From NCBI GenBank assembly GCA_964486935.1, contig CAZAPG010000005.1, positions 62,001-126,000 of the forward strand: a stretch of DNA of 64,000 nt, written 5' to 3'. Shown here one piece after another: positions 1 through 8,862 of this stretch. The DNA comes from CAZAPG01 sp964486935. GTDB lineage: Bacteria; Chloroflexota; Anaerolineae; 4572-78; J111. Every line of letters begins with the position of its first letter. Position 1 is the first letter of the stretch. The translations under genes and the position numbers were made by a program. Under the pieces are notes generated by a model, which was given only the letters and a program-made list of their open reading frames with translations, was not told the origin of the DNA and did not search any database.

Positions 1-79
1 CTACCGAGAGTGAAATCCCTTTGAGCGCGTGGATATTACCATAGTAACTATGCACATCTTGAATTTCTAATAGCGCCAT
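1..79 (-). CDS. livF: Branched-chain amino-acid ABC transporter ATPase LivF, N-terminal part
   Basis: Only the first 26 codons lie in the window; the gene runs off the left edge. Read from the ATG at 79, the peptide begins MALLEIQDVHSYYGNIHALK, the usual opening of LivF, the second ATPase of branched-chain amino-acid importers, just ahead of its Walker A loop. It follows livG by 23 bases on the same strand, so it belongs to the livH-livM-livG-livF operon. The family assignment rests on this short stretch plus gene order. Confidence 0.85.
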   Translation of the reverse strand, partial: MALLEIQDVHSYYGNIHALKGISLSV

Positions 80-102
80 AAACAGTGTCACCCTTTGAAG
101 AT

Positions 103-942
103 TTACGTGGCCGGTGTACTGGCCTGGTTAGCCTCGGTGGTTTTGCGAGACCGGCGTCTGCTGGTTAGGGCATCGGTTGCAGCACGTCCCAAATAAGCCT
201 CGATAACTCTGGGATTGCGTTGAATTTCAACGGGCGGCCCTTCGGCAATTTTTTGGCCGTAATCAAGCACAGTGATTTGCTCGGATATGCCCATTACTAC
301 CCGCATATCATGTTCAATTAGCAAAATGGTAACCCCCAGTTCATCTCTGATGCGTTCAATAAAATCGGTCAGTTTGGCTGTTTCATTGGGGTTCATGCCG
401 GCGGTTGGCTCATCTAGCAACAGTAATCTGGGTTGACTGGCCAGGGCGCGGGCAATCTCTAACCGCCGCTGGTCGCCATATGCCAGGTTTTTAGCCAGAA
501 TATCCCCTTTGCCTCGTAACCCCACAAACCGAAGCAGTCGAACGGCTTCTTCACGGGCCAATTCTTCTTCTTTACGGGTGCCAGGCAACCGAAGCACTGC
601 TCCAAGCCACGATGATTTCAGGTGAGGCTCCTGGCCAACCAATATGTTTTCAAGGGCGGTCATATTGGCAAAAAGGCGAATGTTTTGATAGGTTCTGGAT
701 ATGCCTCGGCGGGTAATCCGGTCTGGGGGAATGCCCATGAGCAGTTGCTTTTGAAAGACAACTTCACCTTCATCAATGGGGTAAAAGCCGGTGATGCAGT
801 TAAAAAAGGTGGTTTTGCCGGCCCCGTTGGGGCCAATAATGGCGTGAATAGATTTTTCCTCTATATCTAAATCTACGTGGTCAACGGCTACCAACCCGCC
901 AAAACGTTTGGTCACGCCTTTTGCCGTTAAAATTGCGCTCAT
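103..942 (-). CDS. livG: Branched-chain amino-acid ABC transporter ATPase LivG
   Basis: This 279-residue cytoplasmic ATPase powers uptake of leucine, isoleucine, valine or related amino acids together with LivF. The Walker A loop GPNGAGKTT lies near residue 38, the signature appears as LAYGDQRRLEIARAL, and Walker B as LLLLDEPTAGMNP. That order and the long post-Walker-A segment are typical of LivG. The start ATG has an AGGAG box six bases upstream. The C-terminus carries a basic Ser/Arg/Thr tail of about 25 residues beyond the usual LivG end, of unknown role. It lies 9 bases after livM and is certainly co-transcribed with it. Confidence 0.95.
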   Translation of the reverse strand: MSAILTAKGVTKRFGGLVAVDHVDLDIEEKSIHAIIGPNGAGKTTFFNCITGFYPIDEGEVVFQKQLLMGIPPDRITRRGISRTYQNIRLFANMTALENILVGQEPHLKSSWLGAVLRLPGTRKEEELAREEAVRLLRFVGLRGKGDILAKNLAYGDQRRLEIARALASQPRLLLLDEPTAGMNPNETAKLTDFIERIRDELGVTILLIEHDMRVVMGISEQITVLDYGQKIAEGPPVEIQRNPRVIEAYLGRAATDALTSRRRSRKTTEANQASTPAT

Positions 943-951
943 TGTATTCTC

Positions 952-2745
952 CTAAGCCGCTTGAGTTTGTTGACCGGCAGCCGGCAAGGGTTCCACTTCC
1001 TCGCCTGTCTGCATTTCCCGTTGAACTACCTCAGAGGGCCACAACCCCTCTGGTCTTACCAGCATCATCACTACCAGCAGCCCGCCGTAAATGAGCAATC
1101 GAAATTCGGCAAACTCTCGCAAGAGTTCGGGTAGGCCAACCAGCACCAACGCGCCGACAATAACTCCGGGAATGCTACCGGCCCCGCCAATTATTACCAG
1201 GCTGACAACGTTGATTGAAATTAACAATTGAAAACTATGGGGAAAGATAGAGCCAACCTGGGCCGCAAAAATTGCGCCGGCCAACCCGGCAAAGGCGGCT
1301 CCAATACCAAAAGCCAACAACTTGCTGGCTATCAGGTTGATGCCCATGGCTTCGGCCACGTCTTCATCTTCCCGCATGGCCATCCAATTGCGGCCAACGC
1401 GGGCATATTGCAGCCGCCAGGCAATAAAGGCAATAATAAAACAACAAATAACAATCAAGTAGTAGAAATGTCCGGGGTCTTTAATCAGGCCGCTATCTCC
1501 CAAAAAGAAGAAGTAGAAATTTTGGATAGGCGCCGGTAAAGAGTCAATTATATTTTGTATGTAGGCCATCGTGGGTTTGGGGATATTCAAAATGCCCTGC
1601 GCCCCTCCCAGTATCGGGCGCAGAAAGTCGGACAGCACCAAAATGCGAATGATTTCGGCCAGGCCCAGGGTAACAATGGCTAAATAATCGCCCCGCATAC
1701 GCAGCACAGGGATGCCTAAAAATACGCCTGCCAGCGCCGCCACCGCCACTGCCACCGGAATTGTTACCCAAAAAGAGGTAAAAGAAGCATTGGTTGGCTC
1801 ACCGGCAATTACGCTCGATAGCCCTAATTCGGTGGGCGAGGTGAGCAACCCTACAGTGTAAGCCCCAATGGCAAAAAAGCCCACAAAGCCCAGGTCTAGC
1901 AACCCGGCCAATCCAATTTCTATATTTAGCCCCAGCCCCATCAGGGTGAAAAGTCCTACCAAAACCAAAATCTGGCTAATGTAAGACCCCACAAGTTGAG
2001 GGAGGGTTAACAGCAAAATAAGGCCAATGGCGGTTATAACCCAATTGAGCGCCCGCTGTTGGGGAGAGGGCAGGCTGGCAACACCGCTTTTAAGTTTACT
2101 GCCCTGGGTAGTCCAGAGTAGATGCAAGCCCCCGGCTACCAAAAATATAATTATTGCGCCGGTTATAGACAACCCATTGCGACCAAACAACAAATCCGAC
2201 AGATTTTCGGTAAGGTTCGAGCGGGCCAAAATTACAGTGAGCAGTTCATTGAGCATGCCAACAACCAACACTGTACCCAGGCCAACCAGCACAAAGCGCC
2301 GTAAAAGTTGCGGTAAAAGATAAATAATGGTCCCCAACAGAGTCAGGCCCACAATAAAGGCAACCAGCATGAGCAACCCGGTTGTTTGCGACTCCTGAGA
2401 AAAAGTGAGCAAATTCACCAGGGCCGGCGAGGCGTTAACAAACATATTGCGCATATTTAACGGTTGAATGCTGACGACCAACAGCACGCTCATTAGGCTG
2501 CCAACCAGACCAATGATGCCGCCGGCAATCAACCCCTGGCCGATATTATTTTTAGAGAGGCGTCGTCCGGCAAAATAACCCAGGCCTATACTGATAATCA
2601 CAACAAGTGACATTCCCAACGAGAGAACGCCTTCGACAACGCTACGTTTGCTAAAACCTTCTACCATACCCACCAGGCAAACGTACCAAATGCAAATTCC
2701 AATTATCAGGCCGTATTGTAAAATTCTTCCCCAGTTAAGCTTCAT
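952..2745 (-). CDS. livM: Branched-chain amino-acid ABC permease LivM with N-terminal membrane extension
   Basis: This is an inner-membrane permease subunit that pairs with LivH. The C-terminal 350 or so residues match LivM, including the glycine-rich GLGLNIEIGLAGLLDLGFVG segment and the cytoplasmic coupling region around MREDEDVAEAMGIN. At 597 residues it is much longer than typical LivM (about 330-420). The extra ~220 residues at the N-terminus contain about six hydrophobic helices of no recognised family. GGGAG lies upstream of the ATG. The Gln/Ala-rich tail after EVEPL is probably disordered. Confidence 0.92.
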   Translation of the reverse strand: MKLNWGRILQYGLIIGICIWYVCLVGMVEGFSKRSVVEGVLSLGMSLVVIISIGLGYFAGRRLSKNNIGQGLIAGGIIGLVGSLMSVLLVVSIQPLNMRNMFVNASPALVNLLTFSQESQTTGLLMLVAFIVGLTLLGTIIYLLPQLLRRFVLVGLGTVLVVGMLNELLTVILARSNLTENLSDLLFGRNGLSITGAIIIFLVAGGLHLLWTTQGSKLKSGVASLPSPQQRALNWVITAIGLILLLTLPQLVGSYISQILVLVGLFTLMGLGLNIEIGLAGLLDLGFVGFFAIGAYTVGLLTSPTELGLSSVIAGEPTNASFTSFWVTIPVAVAVAALAGVFLGIPVLRMRGDYLAIVTLGLAEIIRILVLSDFLRPILGGAQGILNIPKPTMAYIQNIIDSLPAPIQNFYFFFLGDSGLIKDPGHFYYLIVICCFIIAFIAWRLQYARVGRNWMAMREDEDVAEAMGINLIASKLLAFGIGAAFAGLAGAIFAAQVGSIFPHSFQLLISINVVSLVIIGGAGSIPGVIVGALVLVGLPELLREFAEFRLLIYGGLLVVMMLVRPEGLWPSEVVQREMQTGEEVEPLPAAGQQTQAA

Positions 2746-2762
2746 GGCTATTCTCCCGCATT

Positions 2763-4379
2763 TTATGCTTTCTTCTTGCTTAACTCAACGCCCATAATCC
2801 CGGTGGGGCGGAAAATAAGCACTAAAACCAGCATGGTAAAAGCAATGGCATCTTTTAATTGATAAGGCGCCGGAATACCCAACCCTTCTAAAAACAAACT
2901 AGGCCCCAGCGACTCGAAAATTCCCAGAAACAGTCCGCCGACCATTGCCCCTGGAACGTGTCCAATGCCGCCCAGTACTGCCGCGGTAAAGGCTTTTAAG
3001 CCGGGGAAAAAGCCCATAAAAAAGTTAACCTGTCTGAACATCAGGGCAAACATGATACCGGCAGCGCCGGCCAGCGCCGCCCCCAGGGCAAAGGTGGTGG
3101 TAATAACTCTGTTCACGTCAATTCCCATCAGGGCAGCCACTTCTTTATCTTCGGCTACGGCCCGCATGGCTTTGCCAATTTTGGTGTTTTGAATGAAGGA
3201 ATAGAGGGCAATCATCAATAAAATTGAGGCAATAATTACCACAAACTGAATCCGCAAAATGGGAACGTTGAGTTGGGCCACCGTTTCAATCTGTTGCTGC
3301 GCGGCCACTTCTGGCGATAGCGGAATCACGCTGTTGACAACCGAGACAAGCGCTCCGTGCAGCAACGGAACTACAAAAATAGCCGCTATAATCAGCACAA
3401 TAGCGCTAATGATAAATGGCATCCAGCTTAGTTGGTGGTAGCGCAAAAAGAGTCCTTTCAGGTATTGGTAAAGCGGGCGCAGCAGGTAAAAGCCGCCCAC
3501 AGCTACAATTGTCAGAATTAAAAATAGCAGCAAGTCGCTAACCACCATGTCGCCTCTAAATAGCGGAGAATTGGGGTAAGCCTGCACGCCAGAGCCATAC
3601 AACCCTCTAAAGCTGTATTGCAAAAAGAAAGACGCTCCAATTGCGGTAATCAGTGGCACCAATCGCGGAGCGCCTCTCAAAGGTCTATAGGCAATACGTT
3701 CCAGGGCAACAGCTACTATGGTAGAGGTAGCCATAGAGATTAGCATAATAATAATCAGCGAGGTAAGGGGGTTGCTTTCCCAAAACGAGAGGCCGCCTTC
3801 TTCGGGGGGAGTGGCCAGGGCGCGGGCGGCAAAATAGGCGGTAAACGCGCCGCTCATAAACACCTCGCCGTGGGCAAAGTTAATCATAAACAAAATGCCG
3901 TAAACCAGCGTGTAACCCAAGGCAATCAGGGCGTAAATGCTACCCTGAGCCAGACCAAACACAAAAAAGTCTAGCCACTGCTCGCCGGTATATTTTGGCA
4001 CTGCCAGGGAGGAGATGGTGCCGCCTATAACAATAAAAACAATGATAATTTTAAAGAAAAGTAGCCAGCCATCAATAAAGGTGAACCGCTTGAACATATC
4101 ATAGGCGGTAATTAGCCCTACCGGGATGCCAATCAACAATCCGGTGCCCAACCCGCCCGCAAAAGCTCCAAGCACGGTATCTAAATTAAAGGCCAACCCA
4201 AATAAGGAGCCGGCGCTGACCAGAATGGCGTTAACAACTCCACACAACAAGCCAATAATTAAACCCACAACATACCAGCGTAATTGAGGCATTCCATCCT
4301 GGGTTTTAAAGGCGCGCAAGATACTGCCGACACCCAATGCGAGAGCTATATATAAAACTACATTGGTAAAAAGCTGCAT
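2763..4379 (-). CDS. livH: Branched-chain amino-acid ABC permease LivH with N-terminal extension
   Basis: This is the partner permease of LivM. The LivH core starts at about residue 130 (GLAQGSIYALIALGYTLVYG, then NFAHGEVFM) and ends with the GHVPGAMVGGLFLG region; the coupling motif AVAEDKEVAALMGIDV is clear. At 538 residues it exceeds normal LivH (about 290-310): it has roughly four extra N-terminal helices and an inserted membrane segment in the middle. I chose ATG 4379 because AGAGGAGAAGG sits about eight bases upstream; the in-frame ATG at 4412 would put that ribosome site inside the gene. First gene of the operon; no substrate-binding protein gene is visible nearby. Confidence 0.9.
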   Translation of the reverse strand: MQLFTNVVLYIALALGVGSILRAFKTQDGMPQLRWYVVGLIIGLLCGVVNAILVSAGSLFGLAFNLDTVLGAFAGGLGTGLLIGIPVGLITAYDMFKRFTFIDGWLLFFKIIIVFIVIGGTISSLAVPKYTGEQWLDFFVFGLAQGSIYALIALGYTLVYGILFMINFAHGEVFMSGAFTAYFAARALATPPEEGGLSFWESNPLTSLIIIMLISMATSTIVAVALERIAYRPLRGAPRLVPLITAIGASFFLQYSFRGLYGSGVQAYPNSPLFRGDMVVSDLLLFLILTIVAVGGFYLLRPLYQYLKGLFLRYHQLSWMPFIISAIVLIIAAIFVVPLLHGALVSVVNSVIPLSPEVAAQQQIETVAQLNVPILRIQFVVIIASILLMIALYSFIQNTKIGKAMRAVAEDKEVAALMGIDVNRVITTTFALGAALAGAAGIMFALMFRQVNFFMGFFPGLKAFTAAVLGGIGHVPGAMVGGLFLGIFESLGPSLFLEGLGIPAPYQLKDAIAFTMLVLVLIFRPTGIMGVELSKKKA

Positions 4380-4485
4380 GCGGATCCCTTCTCCTCTGAA
4401 TAGGTTAACCACTTTATTTGGTTGTTATCAAAGCTACCGGCAATTAAAAGAAGGCCAGTTAACAGGACATAAAAACTAACGTGCG

Positions 4486-4514
4486 ATTATAACACGTAAC
4501 GTATTGGGGGTCAA
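4486..4514 (-). promoter_or_regulatory. Sigma-70-type promoter of the liv operon
   Basis: On the minus strand TTGACC (4514-4509) is followed after exactly 17 bases by a perfect TATAAT (4491-4486). It points at livH and would give a leader of about 100 bases. There is no other gene between it and livH. Confidence 0.8.
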
Positions 4515-4581
4515 TAAAAAAAAAGCGAGGATTAAGACCAGGCCTGCTAAATGTGTCAGTTGCTGTAAACTGTTATTCACT

Positions 4582-5919
4582 TTATGGCGTAGCTGTAGCT
4601 CTGGCTCCAATGGGGGTAGACGTAGGGCTGGATGCGGCCGTTGGTTGGTCGGCCGGTTGCGTTTGACCGGCGCCGGCTACATATCCCGGCGAGTCGGCTG
4701 CCGTTAGCGAGTTGTAAGCCACGCCATCAATATCAATTTCAAAATCAACCGGCACTACCTGTACCCATGTGTTGCCGGGTTTTAGGGGCATCGGTTGCCC
4801 GTTATCAAACACAAACATGGGGGTTTCGGCGCCATCGGTTTCCCAGTTGCCGGTAAGCACCTTGCCATCGCGCAGCAGCCAGGCCGCGCCTTTTCCATTA
4901 ATAATAATGCGAATAGAGGTGGCGCCATTGCTATCTTCCACAATATCGGTGGGCAGATGCTGGGCAAAATAAATAATTACATTAGCCGCTTCAGTTTGCT
5001 CGCCGTTAAAATCTACCAGCGGCTCGCCGGTTACAAAGCGCAGATATTTGCCGCTGGCATTATCATACTCCCAGCGGGCGGCGCTTGTTTGCTGCGGGTA
5101 GGGGATTTCAACCACCTGGGCCGGGGCCAGGGTGTTGGCCGGCAGCAAGTTTTCATCGAGCGCCTGGCTAAAAAAGAAACCACGCAGCCCTACATCGCTT
5201 TCCAAACCTTCGTCGGCCAGGTACTCTCTGGCTTCTTTGGCGTTAAAGGCCAGCCGGGTTTGCCAGCCTTCGTTGGGGCGATAAAAATAAGGGGCGGGCA
5301 CAAAAAACTCATCAAGGTTGACAATATCGGTTTGAGAAATTTCCCAGCGCACGCCATCGGAGCCGCCAGAGTTAGCTAACGCTCCCCGGTACTGCGGAAT
5401 TAATTGCAGGTTGATTAGCCGGGCCGAGCGAATGGGCGCGATGGTTTCGGGGTCATTACTTAAGTAGATGGCGGTAAAGCGAGTAACCCACCATTCTACA
5501 ATTTCCTCATAAACAAGGTCGGCCTCATTCAGGGCCACCTGGGGCCGGGCGCCGGGGTCGTTACCCACGCGAACCATCAGCGGCCGGCGGCGCAGCACCG
5601 CCGGGTCGACAACAGTCAGGCCGGTGAGAGGGTTAACGTCAGGCGGGCGGTTTTCAAATGATGACACCGGCGCAACATCCGCAGATTCCGGCGGCGTGGC
5701 CTGGGCAATGCCAACGCCTACGGTAGCGGCAGGCGTTGCCGTGTTGGGGCTTTGGGTTGGGGTAGCTGTGGCTTCTTCGGTGGCAAACACCACCACCGAA
5801 AGTTCTGGGGTGGGGTTAACAACTTCCGGCTCTTCTTCCTCGCCAGAGCAGGCCAGCAGAGTCAGGCCAATTGTCAGCAGCAACGCCCCAGCAATAATCC
5901 GTTTTACCAGATAACCCAT
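4582..5919 (-). CDS. DUF3048 domain lipoprotein (YerB-like)
   Basis: This is a 445-residue exported lipoprotein. The N-terminus has a positive segment, a hydrophobic stretch and the lipobox LLAC at residues 21-24, then an acidic and Pro/Thr-rich linker. The DUF3048 domain begins near residue 95 (NPLTGL, then RRPLMVRVGNDPGARPQ) and includes the conserved YEEIVEWWVTRF and PIRSAR segments; the C-terminal half matches the second DUF3048 domain. The family, which includes Bacillus YerB, has no proven biochemical role. A GGAGG box lies five bases before the ATG. The gene stands alone between the liv operon and a divergent membrane protein gene. Confidence 0.88.
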   Translation of the reverse strand: MGYLVKRIIAGALLLTIGLTLLACSGEEEEPEVVNPTPELSVVVFATEEATATPTQSPNTATPAATVGVGIAQATPPESADVAPVSSFENRPPDVNPLTGLTVVDPAVLRRRPLMVRVGNDPGARPQVALNEADLVYEEIVEWWVTRFTAIYLSNDPETIAPIRSARLINLQLIPQYRGALANSGGSDGVRWEISQTDIVNLDEFFVPAPYFYRPNEGWQTRLAFNAKEAREYLADEGLESDVGLRGFFFSQALDENLLPANTLAPAQVVEIPYPQQTSAARWEYDNASGKYLRFVTGEPLVDFNGEQTEAANVIIYFAQHLPTDIVEDSNGATSIRIIINGKGAAWLLRDGKVLTGNWETDGAETPMFVFDNGQPMPLKPGNTWVQVVPVDFEIDIDGVAYNSLTAADSPGYVAGAGQTQPADQPTAASSPTSTPIGARATATP

Positions 5920-5959
5920 AACAACCTCCGCCGGCGAGTTTTTGGGAATGAGTTTGAAT

Positions 5960-5965
5960 ATTATA
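5960..5965 (-). promoter_or_regulatory. Putative -10 box for the DUF3048 gene
   Basis: The minus strand reads TATAAT about 40 bases before the DUF3048 start. No good -35 hexamer lies at 16-18 bases, so only the -10 element is supported. Confidence 0.4.
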
Positions 5966-6028
5966 CATCTTACGCTATAAGCAACAAAACCTGGCTCCGG
6001 TTTGGGGTCTGTCTTAAATTTTGGGAAT

Positions 6029-6056
6029 TTGACAAGCTTTAACTTTGCTTTATGAT
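6029..6056 (+). promoter_or_regulatory. Promoter giving a nearly leaderless mRNA
   Basis: A perfect TTGACA (6029-6034), a 16-base spacer and TATGAT (6051-6056) lie directly before the ATG at 6068. Transcription would start around 6062-6064, leaving a leader of only a few bases and no room for a Shine-Dalgarno site. Confidence 0.7.
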
Positions 6057-6067
6057 TCAGGGCGATT

Positions 6068-6580
6068 ATGAGTCAACTGGAACAAACCGATAAAAGCAAA
6101 CGAAAATTAGCCAAACCCGATGATATGTCGGATCTGGCTTATGCGGCCGGAATTATTTTGGGGTTATCTTACCCTATTCTGGCGTTATCTACCGGGGCGC
6201 GCTCTATTTACCAACTGGTATTTAAAGAGGGGGTTACTTATTTTTTGCCGCCGGCTATGAGCGGCATAGCGGCTGCCTGTTATCTGGCAGCTACGCTGGG
6301 CTTTGCGGTGCGCCAAAAATGGGCCTGGTGGCTTTCGGTGGGAACGCTGGGGTTTGAAACGGCGCTCACGCTAATTGTGGGGACACTTAGTTATTTTTAC
6401 CCGGAATTGATTGGCCGCACCGTTTGGCGACATTTTGGCGCCGATTATGGCTACTTCCCCTTGTTTCAGCCGCTGCTGGGCCTGCTCTGGTTGTTTAGCC
6501 CTGCCACCATGCGGGCCTATGGCATTATTGCCGGTAAAATATCTACTGACTCCTCTTCTTCGGAAAATCTTCGGCAATAA
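6068..6580 (+). CDS. Small integral membrane protein, unknown function
   Basis: This 170-residue protein has a charged, Lys-rich N-terminus (about 25 residues) and then four hydrophobic helices: near residues 25-45, 58-78, 84-108 and 130-150. I recognise no family and see no catalytic motif. It has its own near-consensus promoter and probably a leaderless or near-leaderless transcript, since the ATG lies 12 bases after the -10 box. It converges on the STAS gene, with only 14 bases between the stops, and no terminator is visible there. Confidence 0.75.
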   Translation: MSQLEQTDKSKRKLAKPDDMSDLAYAAGIILGLSYPILALSTGARSIYQLVFKEGVTYFLPPAMSGIAAACYLAATLGFAVRQKWAWWLSVGTLGFETALTLIVGTLSYFYPELIGRTVWRHFGADYGYFPLFQPLLGLLWLFSPATMRAYGIIAGKISTDSSSSENLRQ

Positions 6581-6594
6581 GCGGTTCTAAAAAA

Positions 6595-6957
6595 TCACCC
6601 ATTGGTTTCTATCGTAAACAGCCGGTTAAACTGCATAATTTTTAACAGGCGGTGCAGTTGGGCGCTGGGATTTAATAAAACAATTTCAGTTCCCTTAGGC
6701 GCAAATTGCCGGTAAGCGTCAAACAACAGCCTGGTCCCCCGCGAGTCGACATGGTCAGCCGCCGATAAATCAATAACCAGCTTTTGAATGTGCAAACCGG
6801 TTAAATGGTCGTCAGAGCTATGCCCGGTTTCACTGACAGACCATTCCAAATAACCGCTCTCGCTATCCTTAAAATTGTCTATTTTTAATACCCAATCCCC
6901 ACGCTCGTTGCGGACAAGTTTTGCGGTTAGCTGTGTCATAGTTGTTATAACCATCAT
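6595..6957 (-). CDS. STAS-domain protein, anti-sigma-factor-antagonist-like
   Basis: This 120-residue protein is a single STAS domain. The strand LVIDLSAADHVDSRGTRLL corresponds to the phosphorylation loop of SpoIIAA-type antagonists: Asp-Ser is kept, so the serine equivalent to SpoIIAA Ser58 is present, although the following Ser is Arg. The 40-residue N-terminal part contains an unusual acidic loop (SVSETGHSSDD). Family role: phosphorylation-controlled binding to an anti-sigma kinase; no such kinase is in the window. The start is uncertain between the first ATG and Met7. It lies 44 bases beyond the small HTH gene on the same strand and may be co-transcribed. Confidence 0.8.
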   Translation of the reverse strand: MMVITTMTQLTAKLVRNERGDWVLKIDNFKDSESGYLEWSVSETGHSSDDHLTGLHIQKLVIDLSAADHVDSRGTRLLFDAYRQFAPKGTEIVLLNPSAQLHRLLKIMQFNRLFTIETNG

Positions 6958-7001
6958 CCTGTGCCATTCATTACTTTACCAGACGCGCCCAACCAGAATG
7001 A

Positions 7002-7208
7002 TTAATTCTGATATTTTTGCGCGCGCTCCTCAAAAAATTGACCCAGATTACCACCTACAATCCGTTCAACTTCGGCGCGATGAATGCGCCAGCCTCGCCC
7101 CACTTTAAAGGCTTGCAATTTACCCTCGTTACACCAGCGCCACACCGTGGTTCGGCTGACACGCAAATATTTGGCTACTTCTGGAACTGTTAATATTTTG
7201 TCCATCAT
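7002..7208 (-). CDS. Excisionase-type helix-turn-helix DNA-binding protein
   Basis: This 68-residue protein matches the HTH_17/MerR-like excisionase fold. The first ~50 residues (LTVPEVAKYLRVSRTTVWRWCNEGKLQAFKVGRGWRI) give the helix-turn-helix and the wing that inserts in the minor groove; HRAEVERIV is the closing helix. The family includes phage excisionases but also many small chromosomal regulators. No integrase is near, so a regulatory role is more likely. It is divergent to the STAND gene, sharing a 212-base control region, and upstream of the STAS gene. Either of two adjacent ATG codons could be the start. Confidence 0.8.
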   Translation of the reverse strand: MMDKILTVPEVAKYLRVSRTTVWRWCNEGKLQAFKVGRGWRIHRAEVERIVGGNLGQFFEERAQKYQN

Positions 7209-7378
7209 TTTTGTCCATTAGCTATTTTTACAAAATCGGTGCATAATGTCTCCCCCCTAATTGCCACGGGGAATCCATCGGCTTTTAAAGAGTCGCTTTT
7301 TTTTATCCAAATCTGCAACTTCAGGCAATTTATGCAACCTAGTGTAACAAGAATAACAAATAAAGATTAATTAGGGAA

Positions 7379-7409
7379 GGTACACAACTGGTACACAACT
7401 GGTACAAGG
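7379..7409 (+). repeat. Tandem 11-bp direct repeats, operator-like
   Basis: GGTACACAACT occurs twice head to tail (7379-7389, 7390-7400) and a third, partial copy GGTACAAGG follows (7401-7409). The period is about one helical turn, so bound proteins would lie on one face. The array ends 11 bases before the ATG of the XRE/STAND regulator, which fits autoregulation. Confidence 0.7.
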
Positions 7410-7420
7410 ATGCATACCTG

Positions 7421-8836
7421 ATGAAAAGAAAAGATTTACAGGCATTTGGTCAAACGTTGCGTCGCCTCAGACAAACCACCGGATTTTCTCAAGAGCAGGT
7501 AGCGGAAAAGTTAAGCCTTATTCACGCCAATTCCAACCCTAACGACGATTTAAAAATTGACGGCAACCGTATTTCCAAATGGGAACGCGCCTTTAAAAGC
7601 AAAAATGGCCGCGAATGGCGGCCAAAGCGACAACACCTATTATATCTGGTTGAACTTTTTGCCGAACAGCTTACGCCACAGTTAGCCCAGCAATGGGCCG
7701 TGCAGGCCGGTTCTCAACTGACTAAAACAGAACTGGAAAATATATTTGAAACCGATCTCCAACCCGGCTCCATCTATATTCCTCCCCCTCCCAACCTTGA
7801 TGACGATTTGAAGCGATTGGCGCTTCTCCCCGAGCAGCAGCTTTTTGGTGTAGACCACCAGCAGGAGCAATTGAGCCAACTGGTAGCGCAGCCCAACGAA
7901 CCGTGGATTATTGCGGTTGCCGGCATTGGCGGCATTGGCAAAACTTCGCTGGCCATAGCCGCCGCCCGCCAAATTGCTCCCACGGGACGTTTTCACCATG
8001 TAGTCTGGGTAAGCGCCAAGCAAGAAGAGTTTATACCTGGCGGCGCCATAAAAGTCAGCGACCAACCGGCGCTAAACATCGAGTCTCTTACAGATAACCT
8101 GCTCGAACAGCTTGACAGCCGGGTTAATCTGGCTCGTTCCGCTCAAGAGAAACAAAACATCCTGTCTCACCTTTTAAAAAGCGCCCCCTGTCTGGTTGTT
8201 ATCGACAACCTGGAAACCGTAGCCGATTACGAAACGCTGCTGCCTCAGTTGAGCCGCTGGGCCAACCCCACCAGATTTTTGCTGACAACCCGTCGCGCCT
8301 TGCGTATCCACACCAACGTATACAACCTTAACCTGATGGAACTTTCGGCGAATGACGCCTTCAACCTGCTGCAGCACGAGGCCAAACTGCGCGGCCTGCC
8401 AGAACTGGCCGCTGCGCCCGAGACCGCCCTGGCCCAAATTCACCAGGTAGTGGGCGGCAACCCGCTGGCGCTTAAACTGGTGGTCGGATTGATAAAAGTT
8501 TTGCCCCTGGCCCAAATATTACACAATCTCAAACAGGCCCAGGGCGAGTCCATTGAACAGCTTTACACCTTCATTTACTGGCAGGCCTGGAACGCCTTAT
8601 CTAACACTGCCCAGCAGGTTCTGCTGATTATGCCGCTGGCCCAAAACAGCACCCTCGCCCACATCCGGGCGCTTGTTCCAGAAATTTTAACTCACGAGGT
8701 GTCGGAAGCCATTCGCCAGTTGGCCGACCTGTCGCTGCTGCAAATTGGCGGCCCCATCGAAGAGCGGCGCTACAGTATCCATCGTTTAACCGAAACGTTT
8801 TTGCTCAACGAGGCGCTAAAATGGGGAAAGCTTTAG
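7421..8836 (+). CDS. XRE-type HTH fused to an NB-ARC (STAND) ATPase
   Basis: This 471-residue protein starts with a Cro/CI-type helix-turn-helix (residues ~8-75: FGQTLRRLRQTTGFSQEQVAEKL and ISKWERA), then a Pro-rich linker. A signal-transduction ATPase follows: Walker A GIGGIGKTS near residue 170, Walker B LVVIDNLE, the sensor LLTTR, and GNPLALKLV of the ARC module. It ends with a winged-helix region after the ATPase. STAND regulators normally carry a repeat sensor (TPR, WD40) at the C-terminus; here there is none, and the protein stops after the helical domain. It could be a nucleotide-controlled regulator or need a separate sensor. The gene has its own operator-like repeats and converges on the aminotransferase. 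Confidence 0.85.
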   Translation: MKRKDLQAFGQTLRRLRQTTGFSQEQVAEKLSLIHANSNPNDDLKIDGNRISKWERAFKSKNGREWRPKRQHLLYLVELFAEQLTPQLAQQWAVQAGSQLTKTELENIFETDLQPGSIYIPPPPNLDDDLKRLALLPEQQLFGVDHQQEQLSQLVAQPNEPWIIAVAGIGGIGKTSLAIAAARQIAPTGRFHHVVWVSAKQEEFIPGGAIKVSDQPALNIESLTDNLLEQLDSRVNLARSAQEKQNILSHLLKSAPCLVVIDNLETVADYETLLPQLSRWANPTRFLLTTRRALRIHTNVYNLNLMELSANDAFNLLQHEAKLRGLPELAAAPETALAQIHQVVGGNPLALKLVVGLIKVLPLAQILHNLKQAQGESIEQLYTFIYWQAWNALSNTAQQVLLIMPLAQNSTLAHIRALVPEILTHEVSEAIRQLADLSLLQIGGPIEERRYSIHRLTETFLLNEALKWGKL

Positions 8837-8862
8837 GTTACAAGAATTCGATATCAAAACTT

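Noticed and set aside
7002..7208. Excisionase of a mobile element
   Set aside because: No integrase, attachment repeats or cargo nearby; the fold is common in chromosomal regulators.
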